From: Candidatus Methanogaster sp. UBA203
Lineage (GTDB): Archaea; Halobacteriota; Methanosarcinia; Methanosarcinales; Methanogasteraceae
Length of the DNA stretch: 24,953 nucleotides
Assembly: GCA_002503595.1 (NCBI GenBank)
Contig: DASC01000108.1
Coordinates: 1,467 to 26,419, forward strand
Direction: 5' to 3'
Shown: positions 15,158 to 23,349 of the stretch, piece after piece
Layout of the letters: every line of letters begins with the position of its first letter
Position numbering within the stretch: the stretch's first letter is position 1
Notes under the pieces: generated by a model
Database searches by the model: none
Seen by the model: the letters and a program-made list of their open reading frames with translations, nothing else
Told to the model about the DNA's origin: nothing
Program-made: the position numbers and the translations under genes

Positions 15158-15435
15158 CGGTTTCCCTGCTGAGGAATGGATGAGACGTTACAACGAAGAC
15201 AGGGAGTTGGGATTCCGACGGTGTTTGTGTCTGATCTGACTGGTCGCCAGATGGGATTTTTGAGAGAGACTTTGGTAAAATCCGGTTGTTTACTGATCGA
15301 TGGTGTGTATTTTTGGATTGGCTCGGATGGTTCGCGTCGGTTTGGCGAGTTGTTCATGTGGGGCTTGTGGATGAGTGGCGGAGTGGCTGGGAACCGTGTT
15401 CGGAACCCGGGTGTGTTTCGGAAGTACGACCCCAT
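15158..15435. other. Intergenic stretch, G/T-biased plus strand
   Basis: No supported gene. From about 15215 to 15420 the plus strand is strikingly rich in G and T and poor in C. A 102-codon plus frame (15176-15484) runs into the opposing gene, has no family resemblance and is judged spurious. I see no clear hairpin or promoter. Confidence 0.4.
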
Positions 15436-16359
15436 TCAGAGATCGATCTTCGCCTCCCTCTTCAGTTCCTGCATCTTCCTGTAAAACTTATCAACCCAGT
15501 GATTCAACATGCTCCGCCTGACCCGCGTCTTTCTGTCCACCATCGGTTCCCCGTCTCCCCTTCCCACGAACTTCGCCTCCTTCTCGATCAGGCGTTCAAA
15601 TCGCCTCACAACTACTGGAATCTTGCGGTCGATCAGCCAGGTATAGCTCTGCTTTACGGTTCCGGTGGTAGCGAGATGGTCCAGATACGATTCCCCAACA
15701 TCATGAATCCATTTCTCCCAACTGGTAGCATCATCGGGTGGTACCCCGGCAAGATCGGCATCCAGCCCACCATCTGTCAGATAATCCAGGTACGTCCTCC
15801 CAACCTCAGTGAGCCAGTCCTGATATTTATTCCGGAGCATGCCAATGATCTTTTGCTGGTCAGTTGCCCAGTTCCGGTTTTCTCCGGTCTCATACGTCCC
15901 GTTGAGCCGATCTTCGAAGTCCGGGATGAGTTCCCTGACAAAATCATCATCGATTGCCAGGCTTCTGATCTGCCACAGGAGTTCGTCATAGCGTTCGCGC
16001 TGCCTGATTGCCGTAGTGCGGCTCATCACCACATCATCGTCCCTGATGATATGGAAATCCGGGATCGCCTGCCGCACGAGTTCCTCATGGTGTGCATCGA
16101 CCCTGTTTCGCGTATCGACCAACACATTCAGGCGGCTTATGTAATACTTGATCTGACTGGTATCCTTCCCGGTGATCGGATCGATCCAGTCCCAGAAGAT
16201 AGGGATTCTCACAAGACCAAGTTCGACCCTTCCGATCTTCTCACGTTTGTCCTTTATCTCGTACGCCAGCGCCAGATCGGCGCCGACGAGTTCCTCGATC
16301 GTAGAGATGTCGGCACCCTCGCTTTTTCTCGAGGGCCAGAGTTTTTCGTTTACAGACAT
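15436..16359 (-). CDS. Unknown soluble protein with internal repeats
   Basis: A 307-residue, strongly charged, probably mostly helical protein without signal or membrane segment; I do not recognise the family. It has two pairs of internal repeats: EELVRQAIPDF (92-102) with DDFVRELIPDF (138-148), and DWLTEVGRTYLDYLTDGG (181-198) with KWIHDVGESYLDHLATTG (216-233), the latter sharing W, VG, YLD, L and G at 35-residue spacing. The C-terminal third is rich in Arg and Lys (VVVRRFERLIEKEAKF, RRSMLNHWVDKFYRKMQELK) and could bind nucleic acid. ATG 16359 is followed by a family-neutral MSVNEKLWPSRK. It stands alone, converging on the CBS gene; the base composition matches the main genome. Confidence 0.75.
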   Translation of the reverse strand: MSVNEKLWPSRKSEGADISTIEELVGADLALAYEIKDKREKIGRVELGLVRIPIFWDWIDPITGKDTSQIKYYISRLNVLVDTRNRVDAHHEELVRQAIPDFHIIRDDDVVMSRTTAIRQRERYDELLWQIRSLAIDDDFVRELIPDFEDRLNGTYETGENRNWATDQQKIIGMLRNKYQDWLTEVGRTYLDYLTDGGLDADLAGVPPDDATSWEKWIHDVGESYLDHLATTGTVKQSYTWLIDRKIPVVVRRFERLIEKEAKFVGRGDGEPMVDRKTRVRRSMLNHWVDKFYRKMQELKREAKIDL

Positions 16360-16858
16360 GCGTCGCAGACTACAATTAATGCGTTTTTACTTGATACTCA
16401 GGGGATGGGCTGTTAACTTGCTTGGGTGTTCGAATGCAGCGACCGGACTTGAGTTGTGGTATTCCATCGTTCATCGCCAGACATGGTGATAGTCCTCTCA
16501 GGGATTCTCTGGTAAATAATTTACCCGGATGGAGGTTTTATTGCGACATCGCCCACTGACAAACTTTCATATCCACTTCAAAAAGTATGGTAAAACTCAT
16601 CTTCAGTCTTTCTGAAACTATACGAAAAAACATCAATCTGTGTTCATCCGTGTTAATCTGTGGATAAAAGTCATATCAGCCACAGATTGACGCAGATTAC
16701 ACGGATTTAAGGCAACATCAGCGTAAATTTGTGAAATCTGCATCTACGATAATTATCAAAATTGCCTATTTTTTAGATGGTGCCTCGGTTACCACTTAAT
16801 TTGAAGCGGATACAAATTTTCCAATCTTCTGGTAAGCCCAAGTTTCATAACTTCTTCA
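16360..16858. other. Gene-free stretch of about 500 bases
   Basis: No supported coding sequence. 16360-16630 is mixed and holds the likely promoter side of the minus-strand unknown gene. A solo palindromic repeat lies at 16636-16707. 16708-16858 is AT-rich and leads to the 3' end of the porB gene; any weak terminator for that operon would be here, but I see no clear T-run on its strand. Confidence 0.5.
16636..16707. repeat. Solo copy of the CACAGATTAA-type palindromic element
   Basis: ATCTGTGTTCATCCGTGTTA then ATCTGTGG (16636-16663), a 14-base spacer (ATAAAAGTCATATC), then AGCCACAGATTGACGCAGAT and TACACGGATT (16678-16707). The arms are imperfect reverse complements and can form a long hairpin. 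The unit matches 10031-10098 in arm sequence, order and spacer, but here no gene is attached. Confidence 0.85.
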
Positions 16859-17767
16859 TCAAATCCCAATCTCATACGCATACCCCCGCGCCTCCAGTTC
16901 ATCCCATTCCCGGTCAACCTCCGCCTGTATCGCCGCAATATCTTCATCAGACAGATGCGAAAACCTCTCCTGCGCTCGCAGATACTCTGAAACCTCCCGC
17001 CTCTTCTTCGGAATGTAAGTCATACTAACCCTGCCATCCGTAATCTCATAGAGCTTCCACATCCCTGTTCTCACTGCCAGCCGCCCGATATTGATCCCCT
17101 CTGCCGGATCAAAACCCCAGCCGACCGGGCATGGTACCAGCAGATCGATATAAGCCATCCCCGCTACCTCAGCTGCTTTCTTAACCTTACTTAAAAAATC
17201 GATCGGATATGACGGACACGCAGTCGCAATGTATGGTATCTTATGAGCTGCCATGATTGCAGGCATATCCTTTGCCACCTCAACCTTTCCGGCCGGCGTT
17301 GTCGATGTATATGACGCACGCGGCGTCGAGCTTGCCCGCTGGTGACCTGTGTTCCCGAATGACTGGTTGTTGTAGCAGATGTAGATCATGTCGATATTCT
17401 TCTCTGCCGCTCCTGATAGGCTCTGGAGTCCGATGTCGTACGTTGCACCGTCGCCAGCATAACCCAGTATATTGGCTTTTATATTCTTCCTCCGCAGCGC
17501 ATAGTAGAGTGCTGTTCCTGCAGCACCAGTATTCTCGATTGCGAGATGGAGCCACGGAACCCGAAGCGGCGTGGTCGGATAGACCGGGAGCAGGGTCATG
17601 CAGCCGGAGCCATTGATGACGATTGTGTCCTTCCCGAGAACCTTCAGTGCAAGACGAAGCCCGAGAGACGCCGAGCAGCCCTGACATGCGACATGCCCTC
17701 CGACAAGGTAATCTTCCATAGGGATATCGGTTAATTTCTTCAGATCAGTGGTTTTCAAAATATCCAC
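16859..17767 (-). CDS. porB: 2-oxoacid (pyruvate-type) ferredoxin oxidoreductase, beta subunit
   Basis: A 302-residue thiamine-diphosphate-binding subunit of the four-subunit oxidoreductase that converts a 2-oxoacid + CoA to acyl-CoA + CO2 with reduced ferredoxin. The TPP/Mg motif starts at GDGATYDIG (105-113) and closes with CYNN (131-134). Cys28 and Cys31 (HVACQGC), Cys56 (NGSGC) and a later Cys (ATACPSYP) are candidate ligands of the proximal 4Fe-4S cluster. NTGHQRASSTP is the Por/Vor-type beta signature (commonly NTGxQRSSATP). It overlaps porA by 13 bases and is the last gene of the operon. Gene order C-D-A-B matches archaeal Por, but Vor has a very similar make-up, so pyruvate versus branched-chain 2-oxoacid is open. 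Confidence 0.92.
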   Translation of the reverse strand: MDILKTTDLKKLTDIPMEDYLVGGHVACQGCSASLGLRLALKVLGKDTIVINGSGCMTLLPVYPTTPLRVPWLHLAIENTGAAGTALYYALRRKNIKANILGYAGDGATYDIGLQSLSGAAEKNIDMIYICYNNQSFGNTGHQRASSTPRASYTSTTPAGKVEVAKDMPAIMAAHKIPYIATACPSYPIDFLSKVKKAAEVAGMAYIDLLVPCPVGWGFDPAEGINIGRLAVRTGMWKLYEITDGRVSMTYIPKKRREVSEYLRAQERFSHLSDEDIAAIQAEVDREWDELEARGYAYEIGI

Positions 17768-18882
17768 TCCTCTACATCTTTTCCAAGTCTTCCGAAGATC
17801 TTCTCGTACTTTTCAACACCGATCCTTCTGCCTCCAAGCCCTGCAATGAAACTGGTAACGCTCCTTCCAAGGCAGGCTTTCACCTCGGTTGCTATGATTC
17901 CGCCGCTTCCTGGGGAGATGTCCTGGTCGATTACGCCGATCTCTTCCACATCAGAGAGCGCATTAATGATCTCCTCGCATGGAAACGGTCGCATTGTCCT
18001 CAACCTGAGCATTCCCACCTTCTCTCCATCCGCTCTCAGTTTGTCAACCGTGTATTTGAGTATCGCTGACTCAGAGCCAGCAATCACAAGCACACGCTCG
18101 GAATCATCCAGACAGTACGGCTCGACAAGCCCGTACTTCCTGCCGGTCGTCTTCTCCCACTCTGCACAGACATCCGTTATGACGCCCTTTGAATTCTGCA
18201 TCGCGATGCGCTGCTGTGATCTGAAGTACATGTACTCATCAAAGACAACGCCGCCCACGCTCATGGGCTCTTTCGGATCCAGAATGGTGTGCTTCGGGTT
18301 GTATGCAGGCAGAAAATCATCTATCTCGTCCTGACCAGGGATCTCCACAGGTTCTCTTGTGGCGGAAAGTATGAAGCCATCGAGATTGATCATCACCGGC
18401 AGCAGGACCTCGCTATTCTCTGCAATCTTGTATCCCATCACCACGCTGTCCAGAACCTCCTGGTTGTTCGAGCAGAATATCTGGAGCCATCCGGAGTCCC
18501 GCTGCGCGAGTGCGTCGTTATGATCGGACCAGAGCGTTATCGGAGCGGAGAGCCCCCTGCTGACGTTGACCAGGATCACGGGAAGCCTGAGACCGCTCGT
18601 CACAAACATCATCTCGGTCATAAGCATCAACCCTTGCGAGCTTGTCGCGCTGAAGACGCGTGTGCCGGCAGATGAGGCGGCTGCAAGAGCGCTCTGCACG
18701 CTGTGTTCTGATTCCATCGGCAGAAAGTCCGCGTCCATCTCGCCACTTGCAATCCACGATGCGATCTCCTCTATTATCGCGGTCTGGGGAGTTATCGGAA
18801 AGTTCGGGATTATCTCTGCCCTCGCAAGTCTTGCCCCCCATGCGGCAGCGCCATTCCCGGTGATCATCTGTCTCGTGTTCAC
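17755..18882 (-). CDS. porA: 2-oxoacid (pyruvate-type) ferredoxin oxidoreductase, alpha subunit
   Basis: A 375-residue alpha subunit with the pyrimidine-binding and transketolase C-like domains. Motifs: NFPITPQTAIIEEI (27-40), whose Thr corresponds to the substrate-contacting residue of Por; MESEHSVQSAL; ATSSQGLMLMTE; and SAPITLWSDHNDALAQRDSGW, the usual Por region. The C-terminal domain holds LRLRTMRPFPCEEI. It starts 3 bases after porD and overlaps porB, so the four genes are one operon. In methanogens the enzyme usually works as pyruvate synthase; with AcdAB it could also run in the oxidative direction. Confidence 0.93.
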   Translation of the reverse strand: MNTRQMITGNGAAAWGARLARAEIIPNFPITPQTAIIEEIASWIASGEMDADFLPMESEHSVQSALAAASSAGTRVFSATSSQGLMLMTEMMFVTSGLRLPVILVNVSRGLSAPITLWSDHNDALAQRDSGWLQIFCSNNQEVLDSVVMGYKIAENSEVLLPVMINLDGFILSATREPVEIPGQDEIDDFLPAYNPKHTILDPKEPMSVGGVVFDEYMYFRSQQRIAMQNSKGVITDVCAEWEKTTGRKYGLVEPYCLDDSERVLVIAGSESAILKYTVDKLRADGEKVGMLRLRTMRPFPCEEIINALSDVEEIGVIDQDISPGSGGIIATEVKACLGRSVTSFIAGLGGRRIGVEKYEKIFGRLGKDVEEWIF

Positions 18883-18885
18883 TTT

Positions 18886-19161
18886 TCACACCTCCCTTTT
18901 GGCTGTGATGAACTTGCATTCATTTACACAGATCCCGCAGCCCTTGCAGTGATCGTAGTCGATCCGGATATCATCGTCATCGACGTGTATAGCGCCTTCC
19001 GGACAGAAGACCCAGCATTTGCCGCACCTGACACATCTATCGCTGTCGATTGTCGGTCTGAAGACTCTCCACGTCCCGGTATTGTTTTTAAGTGCACTCG
19101 CAGGCTCCCTGATCACTGGAACGCCGCTCTCTCCATCGTAGGATATATTAATGATCTTCAT
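18886..19161 (-). CDS. porD: 2-oxoacid ferredoxin oxidoreductase, delta (ferredoxin) subunit
   Basis: A 91-residue 2[4Fe-4S] ferredoxin-like subunit carrying electrons from the TPP site to free ferredoxin. Cluster ligands are Cys43, 46, 49, 53 (CVRCGKCWVFCPEGAI) and Cys72, 75, 78, 82 (CKGCGICVNEC). Only the first cluster motif ends in the usual proline; the second reads ECKF. The N-terminal extension (1-35) with GVPVIREPASALKNNTGTWR is typical of PorD. Its start overlaps the porC stop by 4 bases. Confidence 0.94.
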   Translation of the reverse strand: MKIINISYDGESGVPVIREPASALKNNTGTWRVFRPTIDSDRCVRCGKCWVFCPEGAIHVDDDDIRIDYDHCKGCGICVNECKFITAKREV

Positions 19162-19736
19162 CTCGCTGTCACCCCCTCCCCTGTCACCAGCTCATGGGCT
19201 TTCAGCGCGCCCTCTATGTTCTTATCGACCAGATCCAGAGGATATTTTCCGAGTTCGTCTCTGACCGCCTTCCTAAACGCATCGACTGTGATCAGATGCG
19301 TTATTCCGATGAGAAATCCGATGATCACCACATTCGGGATCGGCTTTTTCAGGTACTCGAGTGCAATGCCTGTTCCATCGACACAGAAGACTCTTAGATC
19401 TTTTATTTCAGGATGCGCATCCTTAAAATCCCCTGTGTCCCGGGTTGTGTTTATTATTATGGTGCAATCGTCCGGTAAGTCTGAAAAGACATCCTTGACC
19501 TCGATGATCGACTCATCGAGCAGTACCAGGATGTCGGGCTTTGCGATGTACCCTCTCAGAAGGATCGGTTTGTCGTCGATTCGGACAAACGCCATGACCG
19601 GCGCGCCCCGTCTGGCAGCGCCATAGAGGGGGAAGTCCTGCGCATACAGCCCATCGTAGAGCGCTGCTGTGCCAAGTATTCGGGAGGTCACAACCACGCC
19701 CTGACCTCCTCGCCCGTGTATTGTTATCTCGAGCAT
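19158..19736 (-). CDS. porC: 2-oxoacid ferredoxin oxidoreductase, gamma subunit
   Basis: A 192-residue gamma subunit, first gene of the operon. Family motifs are the N-terminal MLEITIHGRGGQGVVVTSRI, FPLYGAARRGAPVMAFVRID and KPDILVLLDESII. ATG 19736 is chosen over the in-frame ATG 19751 because it gives the normal family N-terminus and has GGTGG 8 bases upstream; the upstream ATG has no usable Shine-Dalgarno. It is transcribed away from xseA. Confidence 0.93.
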   Translation of the reverse strand: MLEITIHGRGGQGVVVTSRILGTAALYDGLYAQDFPLYGAARRGAPVMAFVRIDDKPILLRGYIAKPDILVLLDESIIEVKDVFSDLPDDCTIIINTTRDTGDFKDAHPEIKDLRVFCVDGTGIALEYLKKPIPNVVIIGFLIGITHLITVDAFRKAVRDELGKYPLDLVDKNIEGALKAHELVTGEGVTAR

Positions 19737-19945
19737 GGAAAGTTCCACCATTCATCCGGAAGCGGGAGACACGTCGGTAATTGATCTACTCTTCCACATA
19801 GTCCCATATAACAATTTGTGTTTTTCATGGGCTTCCCGCGTCCACCGACTTGACCCGGGTTATTTTGTGGCAGTCCCTTGCTTTGTACTCACTTTCACCC
19901 TGCACTTCGCACAGGTTTATACTGATCCAGAGATCATCTCTCTTC
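19737..19945. promoter_or_regulatory. Divergent porC / xseA promoter region
   Basis: On the minus strand TTATATG (19806-19812) is the likely porC TATA box, giving a leader of about 45 bases. On the plus strand GGTTTATACT (19914-19923) is centred about 27 bases before the xseA ATG at 19946, predicting a leaderless xseA mRNA. No clear palindromic operator was seen between them. Confidence 0.5.
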
Positions 19946-21160
19946 ATGCTCTACACCGTGCGTGAACTGACGCAGTACATCAAGCACCGGCTTCAGGATG
20001 ATCCGTCGCTCTGCGAGGTCTCTGTCAGGGGCGAGATATCCAATTTCACGCACCACACGTCAGGGCACATGTATTTCACGCTGAAAGACGAGCATAGCCA
20101 GTTAAACTGCGTTATGTTCCGTGGTGCGAATACGAAGCTTGCATTCAAGCCCGGGACCGGGCTGAAGGTGGTATGCAGCGGCGATATCACGGTGTATGAG
20201 AAAAGAGGCGTGTACCAACTGACGGTCTGGGATATTCAGCCGGACGGCATCGGCGCGCTCTATCAGGCATTCGAGCAATTAAAAGCGCAATTGTCTGAGA
20301 GGGGGTTCTTCGATCCTGCCCGCAAAAGGCCGCTACCTCTGTTTCCAAAGACGATCGGGATTGTCACATCCCGCACAGGTGCCGTGCTGCACGATATACT
20401 AAACGTCATCAGACGGCGTTTTCCTGCTGTGCGGATCATCCTTGCGCAGACCCGGGTGCAGGGCGAGGGGGCGGCAGCAGAGATCGCAGGCGCGATCGAG
20501 CAGATGAACAAATTGTCGCGCACAGACCCGATCGATGTGCTGATCGTTGCCAGGGGCGGCGGCTCGATCGAGGAACTCTGGCAGTTCAATGAACTAAAGG
20601 TTGTGGAAGCGGTCTTTGATTCCGAAATCCCGATCGTATCCGCGGTCGGGCATGAGACTGATGTCACGATCTGCGATTTCGTTGCCGACCTGCGTGCGCC
20701 GACGCCATCAGCGGCTGCCGAGATCGTGGTGCCTGACAGGGAGCAGCTCCGGCAGCAGATCGCGGGGCACAAGATCAGACTCGATCATGCGATCCGGCGG
20801 ACGGTCGAGATGTCCAGGGATCGGCTGGCGCGTGCAGAGCGGGGTGTTGTGCATCCGAGAGACCGGATCAACCAGTTGCGGCAGTACCTCGACGAACTGA
20901 CACGGCAGATGCACACAACGGTTACGCACCGGCTACAACTGCGCAGAAAGGATCTTTCCATGCTCGGGGCGACGCTTCACGCATTAAGCCCGCTCAACCA
21001 CCTGCAACGCGGATACAGCATCGTTTTAAGGGCGCCTGACCGGGCGGTCGTAAACACGATCGACGCCGTGACCGCAGGAAGCGATCTCTGGATACTGGTA
21101 ACGGATGGAAAGATCGGATGCCGGGTACGTGAAATAAAGGAGGGCTGGGACCATGAGTGA
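19946..21160 (+). CDS. xseA: Exodeoxyribonuclease VII large subunit
   Basis: A 404-residue catalytic subunit of ExoVII, which degrades single-stranded DNA from both ends. It has an N-terminal OB fold (about 1-100; SVRGEISNFTHHTSGHMYF), then the catalytic domain with SRTGAVLHDI, ARGGGSIEELW (202-212), GHETD (235-239) and RAPTPSAAAE (250-259), then the helical coiled-coil region and C-terminal LQRGYSIV. The frame is open from 19850, but ATG 19946 gives the family start (MLYTVRELTQYIK) and suits a leaderless mRNA. It overlaps xseB by 8 bases. ExoVII is mainly bacterial, so its presence in an archaeon suggests ancient or recent transfer; the base composition fits the host genome. Confidence 0.96.
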   Translation: MLYTVRELTQYIKHRLQDDPSLCEVSVRGEISNFTHHTSGHMYFTLKDEHSQLNCVMFRGANTKLAFKPGTGLKVVCSGDITVYEKRGVYQLTVWDIQPDGIGALYQAFEQLKAQLSERGFFDPARKRPLPLFPKTIGIVTSRTGAVLHDILNVIRRRFPAVRIILAQTRVQGEGAAAEIAGAIEQMNKLSRTDPIDVLIVARGGGSIEELWQFNELKVVEAVFDSEIPIVSAVGHETDVTICDFVADLRAPTPSAAAEIVVPDREQLRQQIAGHKIRLDHAIRRTVEMSRDRLARAERGVVHPRDRINQLRQYLDELTRQMHTTVTHRLQLRRKDLSMLGATLHALSPLNHLQRGYSIVLRAPDRAVVNTIDAVTAGSDLWILVTDGKIGCRVREIKEGWDHE

Positions 21161-21383
21161 GAATGAGGATATTACATTTGAGGATGCACTTGCAGAACTG
21201 GAAGATATCGTGCATGAACTGGAGGAGTCGGGATTAACGCTCGAAGACGCTCTTCTGAAGTTCGAGACCGGGGTTAAACTCTCGAGACTCTGCAACAAGG
21301 AACTGGACGATGCCGAGATGCGGATCGAGCAACTGACCGAGGGCGAGGACGGAGTGCGAACAGAGCGAGTGGAGATCGAGTGA
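21153..21383 (+). CDS. xseB: Exodeoxyribonuclease VII small subunit
   Basis: A 76-residue acidic helical protein with the XseB pattern ITFEDALAELEDIVHELEES, then GLTLEDALLKFETGVKLSRL. Several copies wrap the helical arm of XseA. Start ATG 21153 lies inside the end of xseA, preceded by AGGAGGG, so translation is coupled. The C-terminal tail after about residue 60 is acidic and probably disordered. Confidence 0.94.
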   Translation: MSENEDITFEDALAELEDIVHELEESGLTLEDALLKFETGVKLSRLCNKELDDAEMRIEQLTEGEDGVRTERVEIE

Positions 21384-21392
21384 ATCGATGTA

Positions 21393-21552
21393 TCAGTCCC
21401 GGAACCGCAACGTCTGCACGTGATTCCGCTCCACCTCGAAGATATCCGCGTAGAACTCGATCCTCGCTCACCTGAAGCTTGCGGATGATCCGCGACGCAG
21501 TATCATGACCGGGCGCGCTGTCTGCAAGAGATTCACCTTCAGCAGTGCACAC
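21393..21552 (-). pseudogene. Truncated, frameshifted 3' end of a gene whose relative enters the window at the right edge
   Basis: The minus strand reads ARIEFYADIFEVERNHVQTL then RFRD and a TGA stop at 21393-21395. Upstream the protein-like sense moves to another frame (HDTASRIIRKLQVSE), with a TGA in the first frame between them, so this is a broken remnant that stops at the 3' end of the DuOB gene. The last 20 codons match the gene end at 24893-24953. The parent family was not recognised. It lies 10 bases from the convergent xseB stop. Confidence 0.7.
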
Positions 21553-21561
21553 AGAAGAGGA

Positions 21562-22914
21562 TCACCCAATCATCCCCAATTTTTTTAATCTTGACTCGAT
21601 ACCGCCTCTTTGCCTTCCAAATAGTTCCACAAGCTCTTCTATAGTTTTGCCAGACCAGTACTCGGCGATTAATTTTTTATCGTCTTCTTCTGTCCACGAC
21701 TCATACGTCCGTGGATATGCTTTCCGGACATTGCTCACCGAATATGCTTTGGATTTGCCAGAATGTATCTCTCCCCGGTCCTGATCCTTCTCTCGATAGT
21801 CTGGAAATGCATGAATTCCGGAGACCTGCAGGTAACATCTGTTATGCATCTTTGCAAAAGGTCTTGTTAGACCTACGCGGAGGAATACCTCGCTTCGATT
21901 CAATCTCTGCTGTAGTTCCGATCCTATAGCGCCTGTGCTCCTTCCATCTCGAATTCTCAGCCTGTCACAATACATTCTGAATGCGCAATCGGTAACCGGT
22001 AGATTGTAGATCGCCCCGCTCATATCAGAGAATGTTATTCTGTATCCGTATTTCCCTACCTCTTTCCTCGAATAATTGACACCCAGTACTTTTACTGCTT
22101 TTATCGCCCCCAACGATCTGTTTCCTTCTCCCTGATTTGTATACCGCCCTTCATGAATAGCCGCCCCGAATATCTCCCGGACAGATCGGTCTGATATACG
22201 TTCCAGGAATCCTCTCATCTCTTCTTCAGAGAGACGACCCATCAACCCGGGTCTGTAGTTCGTATCCAGCTCCCAGTCCTCTGCATGTGGTGGTTTTGGC
22301 AACGGACGAATAAATTTAAATTCAATCTCTGCGAATGGAGTTATGATTGGTTTACCGGTTTTGTCGAGAATGTAATCTTCTTTTACTCCGCCGTATGGAA
22401 TTACCGGGCGTATTACATTGTTCTCTCTGTCAATTCCAACTATACAGATCCTACCTTCCTTCATTCTGCTCAAATCAGTGATGATCAGTCGTTTAACCCC
22501 TCCAACCTCTGTCCCGGTGGGTGTGCTGTGTGACACGTCTGCACGTTCCACCGGAAAAACCTGCTCTGCATAGGTGTACCACATATCGCGTGTCGCCTTT
22601 GCTTCTGCAAGCTCCGATTCTGAGATTAAGCCATTTTCAATCAAATCCCGAATCTTTTTGTTCTCAACTCTGAGCACTGCTTCCCACAGCCCTTTTGGCG
22701 CGAGAATTGACTTCAGAATGGTTTCATTCCAGCTTATCTTCGGTCGATTCACTCTATATACATGTACATCCTCTGCATACACCTCGTCTACATCGTTGGA
22801 GTCAAATTCAGTGAATAAAACTTCTTTTAGTTCTGATATTCTACTTTCAAGCACTCTAATCTTTTCTTTCAATTCAAAATACTCTTTTGCGATAGTTTCG
22901 ATCTCTTTTTTCAT
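21562..22914 (-). CDS. Coiled-coil / dual-OB (DuOB) / HTH protein
   Basis: A 450-residue protein in three parts. Residues 1-40 are a charged coiled coil, and 45-120 a helical region (ISWNETILKSILAPKGLWEAVL). Residues about 139-340 look like the dual OB-fold domain known from DUF488 neighbourhoods: KRLIITDLSRMKEGRICIVG, NVIRPVIPYGG, EIEFKFIRPLPKPPHAEDWE, RSLGAIKAVKVLGVNYSRKE. The C-terminus has a Myb/SANT-like helix-turn-helix, WTEEDDKKLIAEYWSGKTIE, with GRQRGGIESRLKKLG. The domain call is from memory of the pattern. The mix suggests binding of DNA or RNA; no catalytic motif is evident. Its ATG overlaps the upstream DUF488 stop (ATGA). The gene is AT-richer than xseAB. Confidence 0.8.
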   Translation of the reverse strand: MKKEIETIAKEYFELKEKIRVLESRISELKEVLFTEFDSNDVDEVYAEDVHVYRVNRPKISWNETILKSILAPKGLWEAVLRVENKKIRDLIENGLISESELAEAKATRDMWYTYAEQVFPVERADVSHSTPTGTEVGGVKRLIITDLSRMKEGRICIVGIDRENNVIRPVIPYGGVKEDYILDKTGKPIITPFAEIEFKFIRPLPKPPHAEDWELDTNYRPGLMGRLSEEEMRGFLERISDRSVREIFGAAIHEGRYTNQGEGNRSLGAIKAVKVLGVNYSRKEVGKYGYRITFSDMSGAIYNLPVTDCAFRMYCDRLRIRDGRSTGAIGSELQQRLNRSEVFLRVGLTRPFAKMHNRCYLQVSGIHAFPDYREKDQDRGEIHSGKSKAYSVSNVRKAYPRTYESWTEEDDKKLIAEYWSGKTIEELVELFGRQRGGIESRLKKLGMIG

Positions 22915-23345
22915 AGATGCACCACCTCAACACCCTTCCAGTATTTCTTCAGATATTCTGCCAGCAATCTCCTGTGACAGTGATCTGCGGACGATTCACT
23001 GCAGAGAAGACACGTATCCGTCTCAAAAAATGATCTATCAAGTATATCCAGAACTTTTCTCTTCTCAAGAAGGCGCGTATATTCATCGATATATCTATCC
23101 CAGTCCCCTTCTTTATTGTAGCGGTCTCTGATGTCTTTCGTCGGCGCAAGGAACGTGAAATGATGGTAATCGATGCCGCACAACTCGTTCAAAAAATATT
23201 TGAGATCGTCTCTCTTCGCAAATCCAGCGAGTTGAGATGTGTTATTGAGCCGCACATCGACTATCTGCGCTATATCATTTGCTTTTAGTATCTCAAAAAA
23301 CTTCTTTGCACTCTTTTTGGTGAAACCAATGGTATAAATCCTCAT
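22911..23345 (-). CDS. DUF488 family protein, YTIGFTKKS type
   Basis: A 144-residue DUF488 protein. Conserved features: YTIGFTKKSAKKFFEIL at the start, IVDVRLNNTSQLAGF (28-42), YHHFTFLAPTKDIRDRY, and the C-terminal TCLLCSE...CHRRLLAEYL with Cys112, Cys115 and Cys123-His124-Arg125. The DVR and CxE/CHR motifs probably form the active or ligand site of this family, whose biochemistry I cannot state. It is the middle gene of a three-gene operon, 4 bases after a second, divergent DUF488 gene and overlapping the DuOB gene. It is the subtype I associate with DuOB proteins. Confidence 0.92.
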   Translation of the reverse strand: MRIYTIGFTKKSAKKFFEILKANDIAQIVDVRLNNTSQLAGFAKRDDLKYFLNELCGIDYHHFTFLAPTKDIRDRYNKEGDWDRYIDEYTRLLEKRKVLDILDRSFFETDTCLLCSESSADHCHRRLLAEYLKKYWKGVEVVHL

Positions 23346-23349
23346 AGTA

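Noticed and set aside
15176..15484. 102-codon plus-strand reading frame
   Set aside because: It overlaps the 3' end of the opposing gene, has no recognisable motif and lies in skewed, low-complexity sequence.
16636..16707. CRISPR-like repeats
   Set aside because: The repeated units are inverted and adjacent without regular unique spacers, and no cas gene is present; a palindromic dispersed element explains them.
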